Assembly: GCA_004556565.1 (NCBI GenBank)
Contig: SFGN01000018.1
Coordinates: forward strand, 18,190 to 82,189
DNA from: Lachnospiraceae bacterium
GTDB lineage: Bacteria > Bacillota_A > Clostridia > Lachnospirales > Lachnospiraceae
Length of the DNA stretch: 64,000 nucleotides
Direction of reading: 5' to 3'
Part shown: one piece after another, positions 44,668-52,804 of the stretch
Layout: the number at the start of each line of letters is the position of its first letter
How positions within the stretch are numbered: the stretch's first letter is position 1
Made by a program: the position numbers and the translations under genes
Notes under the pieces: generated by a model
Databases searched by the model: none
Seen by the model: the letters and a program-made list of their open reading frames with translations, nothing else
What the model was told of the DNA's origin: nothing

Positions 44668-46345
44668 ACGCGGCTTTGTTTAATAACTGTCTGCCGATCT
44701 CTTTGTGATATTTCATCTTCACGGCCAACGCGTCGAAGATCGAAACGGCGCCGTCTATGTGCGCCCGCTTTTCCAGTTTTACCGGCTTCATGCGGCTGTC
44801 GTTTATGTTTATATCCACCGCCACATTTAACAGGTGGGACCGTAGCAAATTATTTTCACCCAAACAATAGCGTCCGTCTTTCAGATCGCCTTCAAATGTG
44901 TGTAATACCGGTGTAAGGTTTGTTCCCTGATATACTTCGTCCATGTGGAAGCCTGATTCTTTCATTTCCTGAACCAGATAGCCGGCACAATATCTGTCAT
45001 AACCAACCTTTAGCGGTTTGATCTTGTATTTCTTCACAAGGTCAATGAACCAGTTGAACACGTCTTTGTAGTCCACCTGATGTTCTCCCGATAGTTTCAG
45101 GAAGCCTTGTTGTTCAAAAATATTGTACGGTACGTTTTCTTCGTTAATTGCCACTTTGAAGCGCTCCCGCGGCATGAAGAATTTTGTAATAACATAGTTC
45201 TTCCCGTCCTTTTCAATAATGAGCGAAGCGGCCGTAAGGTCCGTCGTTCTGGAAAGGTCGATCCCTGCCACGCAATAGCACCCGCGGAAGTCTTCAAGGG
45301 TGAAGCGCTGTCCTGCTGCCCTTTCTACGTCCACATAGTCAAGCCATGCAATCGAAGAATTTTGTTTGATGTTACAAAACTTCGTCAAAAACTCCGCTTT
45401 TGCTGCAAGTGATTTTCTTGCAACTGTGATCTTGTCTTCGTAATATTCCCACGATACCGAAACACCCAAGTTCGGGTTTGACTTTTCCAGTTCTTCGCGG
45501 GTGTCCCACTTTTCCACGTCGTCAATGATGTAAAGGAACGGTAAAAGCCGCCTTTCGGTTTCTTCCTTTCCCCTTCCCTTCAAAAATGCCGTGGATCGTT
45601 TCATAAGTTCGTCAAAAATTCCGTCGTTTTCATAACCGGCGGTAGAAGTGGACAGAATAAGCGGTTGTTTTCTTGCGCCAAGTGCCGACGCCATAACGTC
45701 GTATTGCTTCAAGCCCTGATCTCCCGGCCACGCTTCCATTTCGTCATTTAAGACAAAGTGCGGGTTGAAACCGTCCGACTTTTTGGAATTGAAAGCAATC
45801 TTTTTGATCGTGGTGTTGTACTCTTTTATATAAATATCTGACCGGCGTTTCTTGCTTATCTCTGCCAATTCTTCGTCCTGCTGCACAATCTGATAAAATG
45901 CGTCATACGCAAGATCTGCTTGTTCCAACTTCGGGGCCAGACAATACAGTTTTGCGCCGTACTCTCCGTCGATATATGCCATATACGCCATGATTGCGGC
46001 AGCAAAAAGCGTTTTTCCATTCTTCCGGGCCACAATCAAAAAAACTTCCCGGAACTGCCGGTACCCCGTGTTTTTATCCAGAATACCGAAGATCGCGGAA
46101 ACGATCGCTTTCTGCCACAACTCCAATTTTAGAAGGTCGTTTCGGCCTTCCGAATGGTGACAGTAATTTTCTATGAACTTGATCGCCTTATTCGCCTTTT
46201 TATAGTCAAAGATCCATTCCCCGGACTTTATACCCTCGACAAGAATTTTATAAACCAGTTTGATCCATTTACCGGCCCGAATACGTCCCGACGTTATGGC
46301 GTCGTAGTATTCAAAAATATAATTTGTGATAAGATTATTCATCAC
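44666..46345 (-). CDS. Terminase large subunit
   Basis: The 559-aa packaging motor has an ATPase domain with VARKNGKTLFAAAIMAYMA (Walker A-like), HFVLNDEMEAWPGDQ (Walker B with catalytic Glu) and LILSTSTAGYE (coupling motif). The nuclease domain includes VAGIDLSRTTDLTAASLI and KVGYDRYCAGYLV. It overlaps the small subunit by 11 nt. The P27-type small subunit and nearby HNH gene point to a cos-packaging HK97-like system. Confidence 0.95.
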   Translation of the reverse strand: MMNNLITNYIFEYYDAITSGRIRAGKWIKLVYKILVEGIKSGEWIFDYKKANKAIKFIENYCHHSEGRNDLLKLELWQKAIVSAIFGILDKNTGYRQFREVFLIVARKNGKTLFAAAIMAYMAYIDGEYGAKLYCLAPKLEQADLAYDAFYQIVQQDEELAEISKKRRSDIYIKEYNTTIKKIAFNSKKSDGFNPHFVLNDEMEAWPGDQGLKQYDVMASALGARKQPLILSTSTAGYENDGIFDELMKRSTAFLKGRGKEETERRLLPFLYIIDDVEKWDTREELEKSNPNLGVSVSWEYYEDKITVARKSLAAKAEFLTKFCNIKQNSSIAWLDYVDVERAAGQRFTLEDFRGCYCVAGIDLSRTTDLTAASLIIEKDGKNYVITKFFMPRERFKVAINEENVPYNIFEQQGFLKLSGEHQVDYKDVFNWFIDLVKKYKIKPLKVGYDRYCAGYLVQEMKESGFHMDEVYQGTNLTPVLHTFEGDLKDGRYCLGENNLLRSHLLNVAVDININDSRMKPVKLEKRAHIDGAVSIFDALAVKMKYHKEIGRQLLNKAA

Positions 46346-46724
46346 GAAGGGCCGCTAATTTTGAAACCTTTTTCTTTTCTTTCGGTGGTAAATATTCGAT
46401 TAACTGGTTAATGATCGTCGTATATTGTCGCGCGTATTTTTCATAAATCGCTGTTGAAGGGTGGGCTTTTATGAAATGCTGCGAAGCGTTTTTGGTTTCA
46501 GTCGTCAGGCCTTCTTTTTTCATTTCTTCTTTAGCCTGCAGGCAAGCCACTTTCAGGAAAGCAGCTTCTTCAATGACTGAATTTACAAGGGTTTTTTTGT
46601 CTTCATCTTCGATCCCTTCGAATAATTTTTGAAGTTTTTCTATCTCTTTTTTAATTGCCGCAGCCGTCAATTTTTTTGGCCTATTTGTTGCTTTCTTTTT
46701 CGTTTTTTCTGTATCTTCTGCCAT
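46335..46724 (-). CDS. Terminase small subunit (P27 family)
   Basis: A 129-aa charged helical protein (RPKKLTAAAIKKEIEKLQKLFEG...FLKVACLQAKEEMKKEGL) in the fixed position before the large subunit. It recognises the packaging site in phage DNA. The gap upstream of it (46725-46861) is a cos candidate. Confidence 0.88.
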   Translation of the reverse strand: MAEDTEKTKKKATNRPKKLTAAAIKKEIEKLQKLFEGIEDEDKKTLVNSVIEEAAFLKVACLQAKEEMKKEGLTTETKNASQHFIKAHPSTAIYEKYARQYTTIINQLIEYLPPKEKKKVSKLAALRDE

Positions 46725-46861
46725 AATTTACCCCCCTTCCATGTGTGCGCGACTTGCAGAGTTTTTTTTACCTCACTCCCTCGGTTCTCGTTGGAAGGTC
46801 CAAAATTTCAGACCGGGGGGGTGGGGTTTGTGGGAAATGGAAATATTTTTTTTCAAAAAAA
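46725..46861. other. Candidate cos region between HNH and terminase genes
   Basis: A 137-bp non-coding gap in an otherwise gapless late operon. It contains a run GACCGGGGGGGTGGGG around 46818-46833 and A/T-rich flanks. In HK97-like phages with an HNH protein beside the terminase, the cos site lies in this gap. Cut positions cannot be read from sequence alone. Confidence 0.45.
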
Positions 46862-47194
46862 TTATTTATAGTATTTGTTTTCAACAATGTTTCCGGCAGC
46901 GTCGAAGGAATAACGCTTCGGCTTTGCCTTGTGCTGCTTGTTGTGGTGATCCTCACATAGCAATTCCAAATTGTCAAACGATAACGCAACGCGCGGATCG
47001 TTTATGTTCTCCGGTGTCAATTCCTTTTTGTGGTGGACAATGATCCCCGGCTGTACATCCTCTAACCTTCTTACGCCTGCCAGACATTCCGCCATACAAC
47101 GTTCGCACTGGCCGCGCCGTAATGTATAATAGGCGTCCCGCGTCTTCCGCCATGCCTTCGACAAATAAAAACCGTTCGTCCATTCCTTCGCCAT
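46862..47194 (-). CDS. HNH endonuclease
   Basis: The 110-aa protein has CERCMAECLAG, IIVHHKKELTPENINDP and LELLCEDHHNKQH, a Cys-supported HNH nuclease. HNH proteins next to the terminase genes are needed with terminase for specific cos cleavage in several phages. The ATG at 47194 has a GAAAG site. Confidence 0.93.
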   Translation of the reverse strand: MAKEWTNGFYLSKAWRKTRDAYYTLRRGQCERCMAECLAGVRRLEDVQPGIIVHHKKELTPENINDPRVALSFDNLELLCEDHHNKQHKAKPKRYSFDAAGNIVENKYYK

Positions 47195-47213
47195 ATTCTA
47201 ACCTTCTTTCATT

Positions 47214-47627
47214 CTATCCAATGTCACCTCCGTTTTCTGACCTACTTTCCGGCCTGCTGCTCGTTTTCTTCTCCTCCCCCACGCTGTCCTCTTCCTGTTT
47301 CTCAATGATCCTCATGTGTACGGCGATCAAATAACAAAATTCCATGCGGTATTCGTAGAATAAGCGGCGGCAACAATATGTATCCCCTAACATTTCCCAT
47401 GGCGTATTGTATATTAGACTTTCATATATCTTCTCTATGATATGGCGGCGCGCCTCCTTGTCCATGCCTTCAAGCAGAAAATCACGCTTCGCGGCCTTTA
47501 TCGCTTCTTCTGCCCGTCGGTCAAAGTCGGTATGTTCTCCCTTTCTTTTCCGGCTCTGCCGCTTTTTATCGCCGTGGACAATTGCTTTCACGATCTTTTT
47601 TGTATCGTCATCTATGGTATGTATCAT
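47214..47627 (-). CDS. Phage protein, possible late-gene regulator
   Basis: From ATG 47627 (after GGGGGTACTGCC) the product is about 137 aa: a basic N-terminus (DKKRQSRKRKGEH), a helical middle with YCCRRLFYEYRMEFCYLIAVHM, and a charged tail. The helical middle recalls ArpU/RinA-like proteins that sit just ahead of HNH and terminase genes and switch on late transcription. That link rests on position and pattern only. Confidence 0.5.
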   Translation of the reverse strand: MIHTIDDDTKKIVKAIVHGDKKRQSRKRKGEHTDFDRRAEEAIKAAKRDFLLEGMDKEARRHIIEKIYESLIYNTPWEMLGDTYCCRRLFYEYRMEFCYLIAVHMRIIEKQEEDSVGEEKKTSSRPESRSENGGDIG

Positions 47628-47673
47628 GGCAGTACCCCCTTCCATATCTCTTAAATAATTCTGTCCACCTCTA

Positions 47674-48273
47674 TTAATTTCTCACAATATTCACTCCTTC
47701 CAGATACGTCCACATCTCTTCTTCAAAATCCAACGGGTATCTGGGACAAACCATCAAATAACAAACATTATTTCCCCAATACAATGCTCTTGGCTTTTCT
47801 TCTTTGGCAACCGGTCCATACGGCATACATTCCCCTCTTTCTGGTTCTACTGCATTTGTATTTATCAGGTCAATAAACACTTCATTGATTGCCTCCACCT
47901 TTTTACTCTCGTTCTGTAAAAACCTGATTGTTACATCACTCTGCTTGCACATCAGCTTTGTTACTTCATACCAGTTCCGGCATGTCCCGAATATCTTCGG
48001 GATATTATAGACTTCCGGTATCTCTATTTCATACTGACTTCCGCCTTCATTTACTTTAAACTGTTCTCCCAAAAGCGGAAGCTCCCCACACAGTTCGATG
48101 ATTGCAGCTTTCAATTCCTTCGGCATTTTGTGTTTTTCATCATCCCGATGCCAGATAATCCAATAACCTCCGCTCAAATAGATTCCACTCATGTCCTCAC
48201 CAATTCTGTTACGTCCTACTGTCAGCCCCGGACCTTTATACGCCTTTTTCATCAATCTCTTTAATACTGTCAT
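47674..48273 (-). CDS. Phage protein of unknown function
   Basis: About 199 aa from ATG 48273. The sequence has GIYLSGGYWIIWHRDDEKHKMPKEL and a C-terminal MVCPRYPLDFEEEMWTYLEG. No known domain was recognised. It lies between the VRR-NUC and regulator-like genes on the early/middle strand. Confidence 0.6.
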   Translation of the reverse strand: MTVLKRLMKKAYKGPGLTVGRNRIGEDMSGIYLSGGYWIIWHRDDEKHKMPKELKAAIIELCGELPLLGEQFKVNEGGSQYEIEIPEVYNIPKIFGTCRNWYEVTKLMCKQSDVTIRFLQNESKKVEAINEVFIDLINTNAVEPERGECMPYGPVAKEEKPRALYWGNNVCYLMVCPRYPLDFEEEMWTYLEGVNIVRN

Positions 48274-48307
48274 TTTAAAAAACATAATTCATCCTCTCTC
48301 GTATTCA

Positions 48308-48793
48308 TCACAATCTGTTTGATTTATAAAATTCACAAGACCTGCACGGTGTCCATTCCCCATCTATTCCTTCACAATAATCAGAAATTTTAACAGCTTC
48401 CTCGCAATTCACCAGGTCGAATCCTTCAGCTCGTGCCAGATAATGACGTATGATTTCGCGGGCCTGCTCCGCTCCATAGGCGACGGCCGTTTTATATCCC
48501 TGCTTCCGAAGCAAGTTCATAAATTCTTTCTGTGCCTTTGTTGTCTTCCCTGATCCGAACTTCATTTCGATATACAACCCGTGAAAGCCACCGCGCGGCA
48601 CCGGCAAGGACAAATCAGGGACGCCCGTTTTTAAGCCTGCCGCTTTCAATACGGCGCCATTCGTCCGCTTTCCTTCATTTGGTACATGGTGAAGTAACCG
48701 TAATTCCGGTATAAATGCTTCGTTCGCTCTGGCCCAATTAAAAAGGCTTATTTGTTCCGTGGTTTCGGAACGCTTCATGTTTGCAAGGTTCAT
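48308..48793 (-). CDS. VRR-NUC nuclease
   Basis: About 161 aa from ATG 48793 behind AAGGAGAAAGG. The middle shows the VRR-NUC/PD-(D/E)xK core: GVPDLSLPV, YIEMKFGSGKTTKAQKEFM and KTAVAYGAEQAREII. Phage VRR-NUC proteins are predicted Holliday-junction or structure-specific nucleases in replication and recombination. The C-terminal CxxCEF segment may bind zinc. Confidence 0.85.
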   Translation of the reverse strand: MNLANMKRSETTEQISLFNWARANEAFIPELRLLHHVPNEGKRTNGAVLKAAGLKTGVPDLSLPVPRGGFHGLYIEMKFGSGKTTKAQKEFMNLLRKQGYKTAVAYGAEQAREIIRHYLARAEGFDLVNCEEAVKISDYCEGIDGEWTPCRSCEFYKSNRL

Positions 48794-48810
48794 TTTCCTT
48801 TCTCCTTCCT

Positions 48811-49776
48811 TCAATTCCGCACCATGCGGGCGTATATGTAAAAAGCCGCCGTCACGCCGTTGTATTTCACTTCCGCGTCTAAAAATTTATAGTTCGGGTA
48901 CGCTTTTTCCATTTCTGCTTTCAAGGTTTCATAATCATGCGCCATTTTTTCGACTTTTGGTTTTTTAAACTTTGAATAACTGCGCGTAGGCTCTGGCGGC
49001 TTTTTCAGGTTCTTTGAAGCGCGCCAACGCCTTTTCCCGCGCTTATTATTTGAAATATAAGTGGCAAGGCCGGAAATCAAAAAATCTTCATCAGGTTTGA
49101 TCCTTCGTGTGTTTGATCTCTCCCCCTTTCCCCATAGTTCTTCTAATTCGTCGCGATCAATCCCTTTTCCGGTCATAATTACGTGTACGTGCGGACGTTC
49201 GGCGCCTTCGACAACCGGTATATAGATATACTTGATATTCTCCCGGCCCTTCTTTTTTTGTCTGTAATTTATTCGCCTTATAAAATTTGTCACGTCCCTA
49301 TCTGCTGCTGCTTCATTTTCCGGCATGTGGTCTTCGTCCCATGTGAAGGTACACCATAGATCGTTCTTTCCAAAATTGATATTTGCAATCCTGACAAGGT
49401 ACCTTCTGGAATTTTTGTCGTTTAAATTCTTCTGTGAAGGCTTGCTTTCTCTCTTTTTTCCTGTGCGTGGTACGTCTGCTTTATGAAAGAACGACGGGTA
49501 AATTTGCGCTTCCAGTAGTTCGCGTCCGCTCTCAATGTTCTTTGCCTTTATGGTCGTTGTCCGGTAAAGGCTTTCCACCTTCCCTTCTTTCAGCAGCCTT
49601 TCCAGTTCCCATTCCTCTAATTTTTCTTGCTGCTCCTTCCACCGTGTTTCATAGCCTGGCGCTTGTAGTGGGTTTTCCTGTTCAAACTTCCTTCTTGCTT
49701 TTCTCTCTATATCCGATTGAAGATCTATTTTATACGCTTCAACATAATCGTAATTATCATAGGTCCTTACCTTCAT
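48811..49776 (-). CDS. HUH-type (Rep-like) endonuclease
   Basis: About 321 aa from ATG 49776 after GGCGGGG. It has NDLWCTFTWDEDHMP, the two-His metal motif RPHVHVIMTG (HUH), and a downstream Tyr in LATYISNNKRGKRRW that could be the nicking residue. This is the order of motifs in rolling-circle replication proteins of plasmids and filamentous or microvirus-like elements. Such proteins are uncommon in dsDNA siphophages; here it may start phage replication or be a domesticated element. Confidence 0.72.
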   Translation of the reverse strand: MKVRTYDNYDYVEAYKIDLQSDIERKARRKFEQENPLQAPGYETRWKEQQEKLEEWELERLLKEGKVESLYRTTTIKAKNIESGRELLEAQIYPSFFHKADVPRTGKKRESKPSQKNLNDKNSRRYLVRIANINFGKNDLWCTFTWDEDHMPENEAAADRDVTNFIRRINYRQKKKGRENIKYIYIPVVEGAERPHVHVIMTGKGIDRDELEELWGKGERSNTRRIKPDEDFLISGLATYISNNKRGKRRWRASKNLKKPPEPTRSYSKFKKPKVEKMAHDYETLKAEMEKAYPNYKFLDAEVKYNGVTAAFYIYARMVRN

Positions 49777-49984
49777 GTTATCCCCGCCTTTTCCCTTTCC
49801 CTTCTCCCTTCTGGATCCTGATCCTGAATATATAAATTTATAATTCGTCGGTTTGTTAATACCCATTACAAGGACGGAAAAGAAGATTTCCTTTTATATA
49901 AGAAGAAACTGTGTTCGATTGCTTTTCTTCTTTGCAGAATTACCCGGCCGCGTTTCCGCGCGTCCGGGCTATCCACATTTCATA

Positions 49985-50230
49985 TTAAACAGTGTTTTCC
50001 GGCTCCGTTTTCTTGCCTTTCTTTTCATGCCTTACCGTCAGACCGTCTTCGCCGTCGTTTATATGTACCACTTCCGGCATTAAAACAACTTCCCTTGCCT
50101 TTTTGGAAGTCAAGATTTCAAAACAAGGCGCCGTTTTATTCCCTTCCGGCGTGAAACACGCTTCGATCCTGATTTCAAAATCTCCCGGAAGCCCCTTCGT
50201 TAAGTTTCTAAACTGGCTTAATGTATACAT
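49985..50230 (-). CDS. Small phage protein, unknown
   Basis: An 81-aa protein (YTLSQFRNLTKGLPGDFEIRIEA..., REVVLMPEVVHINDGEDGLTVRHE). The start ATG follows directly on the upstream stop (TAAATG). No domain recognised. Confidence 0.55.
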   Translation of the reverse strand: MYTLSQFRNLTKGLPGDFEIRIEACFTPEGNKTAPCFEILTSKKAREVVLMPEVVHINDGEDGLTVRHEKKGKKTEPENTV

Positions 50231-50665
50231 TTAGTTTTCTCCCTTCGCTATCAGTGTTTCAATTTCCGGCGGCAATTCTCCGAATATGCGGCGGCACTCC
50301 ACAAGTGCTTTATATAATGTCTGGTTTTCTTCCCGTACTGCTGCCGCTGCGTTTCTCATGCCTTCGCGGGCGTCCTGCGCTTCTGCCAGAAGTTCTTCCA
50401 TTGCGTCGATCTTCGCCTGTGCTTCTTCCATTTCTATTTTGTGGGCTTCTATTTCGTCGGCCAGTTCCTTTTCGGCGGCGGCCGCGCGTCCCTCTGCCGT
50501 TGTGCGTTCATATTCCTTCGGATCCACGGTTTCGACTAAATAAATATTGCCGTCTCCGTTTCTAATTCCAGTTGCTTCTATTTGCAAAACAACGCCGGAA
50601 AGTTTGTCTGCTTTTAACGTCCCTGCCACCACCCGGATCCTGCTTTTTTCATGCGTCTTTAACAT
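50231..50665 (-). CDS. Phage protein with coiled coil, unknown
   Basis: A 144-aa protein. The first 60 residues look beta-rich (IRVVAGTLKADKLSGVVLQIEATG); the rest is a long Glu/Ala-rich coiled coil (AEKELADEIEAHKIEMEEAQAKIDAMEELLAEAQ). The ATG at 50665 has GGCGGGAAAAG upstream. No family recognised. Confidence 0.6.
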   Translation of the reverse strand: MLKTHEKSRIRVVAGTLKADKLSGVVLQIEATGIRNGDGNIYLVETVDPKEYERTTAEGRAAAAEKELADEIEAHKIEMEEAQAKIDAMEELLAEAQDAREGMRNAAAAVREENQTLYKALVECRRIFGELPPEIETLIAKGEN

Positions 50666-50707
50666 TGACTTTTCCCGCCTTTCTGCTATAATATTTATAG
50701 GTTAGAT

Positions 50708-50758
50708 TTCCAATAAAACGGATTGTTTAAGGTCCCCGCCTTTTCAATCCGTTTTTTA
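50708..50758. other. Inverted repeat in a 94-bp gap
   Basis: CAATAAAACGGATTG and CAATCCGTTTTTTATT flank a 19-nt loop that includes the pyrimidine-rich GGTCCCCGCC. It could be an mRNA processing or attenuation element between two early genes; the T run is better on the plus strand, where no gene precedes it. Confidence 0.45.
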
Positions 50759-50759
50759 T

Positions 50760-51032
50760 TTACTCTTTTTCTTTTATCTCTCTTTCGCCTTTGTGGATAT
50801 GACGAAGAACTCTTAATACTTCGTCGCGCTGCCGCTCCGTGATTTCTCCCAACTCTGCCGCCTTCGTTACGATCCCGGTATAATAACCGGCCGAAAAGTC
50901 CAGTTCCGAAAGTGTCCCGCACTTCGTCAGGCTGAATACTTCGATCAAATACTGATTTGCTTTCCTTCTGGTTCTGGCCTGCTGCCTTTTCCTTCTGAAA
51001 ATTCTTATGTAACGCTTAATTGCCGTCATGGT
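50760..51032 (-). CDS. Small basic phage protein, unknown
   Basis: About 90 aa from ATG 51032 behind AAAGGAG. A very basic N-terminus (KRYIRIFRRKRQQARTRRKANQ) is followed by a helical region ending EREIKEKE. Nucleic-acid binding is plausible from charge only. Confidence 0.6.
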   Translation of the reverse strand, partial: TMTAIKRYIRIFRRKRQQARTRRKANQYLIEVFSLTKCGTLSELDFSAGYYTGIVTKAAELGEITERQRDEVLRVLRHIHKGEREIKEKE

Positions 51033-51432
51033 TAGATCTCCTTTCAAACTCTGCCTTGTCGATCGGGTTCGCGTATGGGTTTAATGATGTGAACCCGGCC
51101 GCCTGTCGGTACGGGATCGGGTTTACTGCCTTGTCGTCTATGTAAATGTCGGCGTTGATCTTGCGGCAGTCGTTTTTATAAAGGTCGATCAGTTCCGGCA
51201 AGTTCGCGTTCACGGTGTCAAACTCCAAGCCCCGTTCCCTGCACCATTCCACCGCTTCTTCCAGTAAATCGCCTTCGCGGTTCGTCCATAATATCAGCCT
51301 TGCGCCCTCTGCTTTCCTTTCTTTCAGGTGCCGGATCAATGCTTCGTTTTCTTCTCCTATCTCCGGCCATGCCTGCTTGCACAATGTCCCGTCAAAATCG
51401 ACGGCGATCACCTGGTTTTTATTTAAGTCCAC
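51016..51432 (-). CDS. HAD-like phosphatase
   Basis: From a GTG at 51432 after GGAGGGATAAT the product is about 138 aa with AVDFDGTLC (HAD motif I), ILWTNR (motif II) and IYIDDKAVN (motif IV). Small HAD proteins of this kind in phages may be nucleotide or polynucleotide 3'-phosphatases; the substrate is unknown. It starts one base after the ParB-like stop. Confidence 0.85.
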   Translation of the reverse strand: MDLNKNQVIAVDFDGTLCKQAWPEIGEENEALIRHLKERKAEGARLILWTNREGDLLEEAVEWCRERGLEFDTVNANLPELIDLYKNDCRKINADIYIDDKAVNPIPYRQAAGFTSLNPYANPIDKAEFERRSNHDGN

Positions 51433-51433
51433 A

Positions 51434-52804
51434 TTATCCCTCCGTTTTATTTTCGTTTTCCCTGAAATACAATTCATACGTCCCGTCAAGCACCTTCTTT
51501 TCATCTTCACTTTCAAAGAACCATCCGTAAGGCTTTAACGCTTTATATCCTTTCAGAAGTGCGGCTGCTTTCGTCATGCTGAACTTTAGATTGTAGTCAA
51601 ATGTTTCATTTATGCTTGTCATTGAGTCATGCAGGACAATCAGCATCTGATGTATCACGCTGAGCTTATCTACGCACTCTCTAACCTCCTGTTTTTCTTC
51701 TTCTGTGCATGCGTAGTAGTTTTTTCCAGCAAAAAAACTATACAATGTTGAATTATATATGCAAGTTCCTAACGGCGCATATGCCTGCCAGATCAGGCAC
51801 ATCTCTTCTTTTTCATCCTTTACCGGTTCGATTTTTCCGGATATGATATCCTGAATGAACTCCTTTCTTCTGACGGAGCTTTCTTTTAATATAGCCTTAA
51901 TCTGCTTCTTTGCTTTATCCATCTCCTTTTGCTTCATCTCCCATTCTGAAAGTTCTCTCTTCTCCTTCGGTGCTTTCATGATTACTTTTATGGTTCGCCA
52001 ATGAATCAGATAATACATCGGCTCTTTTTTATTTGGAAGATTGATCTGCTTCGGTGCATCCTTATCCAATTCAAATTCCTTTACCGTTTTCCACTTTCCG
52101 GTATACATCTCGTTTTCAGCATTTTTCGGAGCTGCTTTCACACCTAGTTTTGTCAACGTTTTCTTAATTTGTTTCGCATTGTCTTCTCGTTTCTGCTCTG
52201 CTGCCGCACTCTTCGCCCGGCTTGCTATTTCCCTTGAATTCCTGGCTTCTTTTAGAATTTTATTCCGTGTTTTTACGTCATTAACCTTCTCAAGCTCATA
52301 CAAATCCTTCAGCGTCATCTGGAATCCGTCTTCCTGCTCCCTCTTTTTCAGTTCTTTCTGGTCCAACTTTGCGATATTCAGCCTATGTCGGATAGTGGAC
52401 TTGCTGAATCCGGTCTTTTCCGCAATCGTGTCTTCCGTCTCACCCAAATCAAGCATAAGCTGAAATCCCTGTGCCTGTTCGAATATGGTCAGATCGCTCC
52501 TCTGCATATTCTCTTCAAGCATCGTTGAAAGTTGCTCTTTCCGGCTCATATCCTTCACGACCCTGCATGGAAGTTCCGTAATCCCCGCCAACTTTGCCGC
52601 CCCATGCCGCCTATTACCAATCAGGGCATAATATTCTCCCTGCTGCCCATTCACCGGTACAACTGTAAGATTCTGCATTACACCATTTTTCTTTAAAGAC
52701 TCCGCCAGTTCTTCAAGATTTCCTAAGTCCTTCCTCGGATTTTCCGGATGTGGGTGTATATGTTCTATTCCTATATATGTGATTCCCTGTTTTTCAGCTG
52801 CCAT
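51434..52804 (-). CDS. ParB/IbrB-like nuclease-domain protein
   Basis: The 456-aa protein has a ParB/Srx N-terminal domain (IGIEHIHPHPENPRKDLGNLEELAESLKKNGVMQNLTVVP, LIGNRRHGAAKLAG), an HTH (TIAEKTGFSKSTIRHRLNIAKL) and a long charged C-terminus. ParB-like proteins paired with a PAPS-reductase-like protein are known as IbrB/IbrA in E. coli elements and many phages. It overlaps the PAPS-reductase-like gene by 11 nt. A classical partition partner (ParA) is absent, arguing against plasmid-type segregation. Confidence 0.85.
   Translation of the reverse strand: MAAEKQGITYIGIEHIHPHPENPRKDLGNLEELAESLKKNGVMQNLTVVPVNGQQGEYYALIGNRRHGAAKLAGITELPCRVVKDMSRKEQLSTMLEENMQRSDLTIFEQAQGFQLMLDLGETEDTIAEKTGFSKSTIRHRLNIAKLDQKELKKREQEDGFQMTLKDLYELEKVNDVKTRNKILKEARNSREIASRAKSAAAEQKREDNAKQIKKTLTKLGVKAAPKNAENEMYTGKWKTVKEFELDKDAPKQINLPNKKEPMYYLIHWRTIKVIMKAPKEKRELSEWEMKQKEMDKAKKQIKAILKESSVRRKEFIQDIISGKIEPVKDEKEEMCLIWQAYAPLGTCIYNSTLYSFFAGKNYYACTEEEKQEVRECVDKLSVIHQMLIVLHDSMTSINETFDYNLKFSMTKAAALLKGYKALKPYGWFFESEDEKKVLDGTYELYFRENENKTEG

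Noticed and set aside
51434..52804. Plasmid-type partition system
   Set aside because: The ParB-like gene has no ParA partner and is coupled to a PAPS-reductase-like gene, which fits IbrB/IbrA better.
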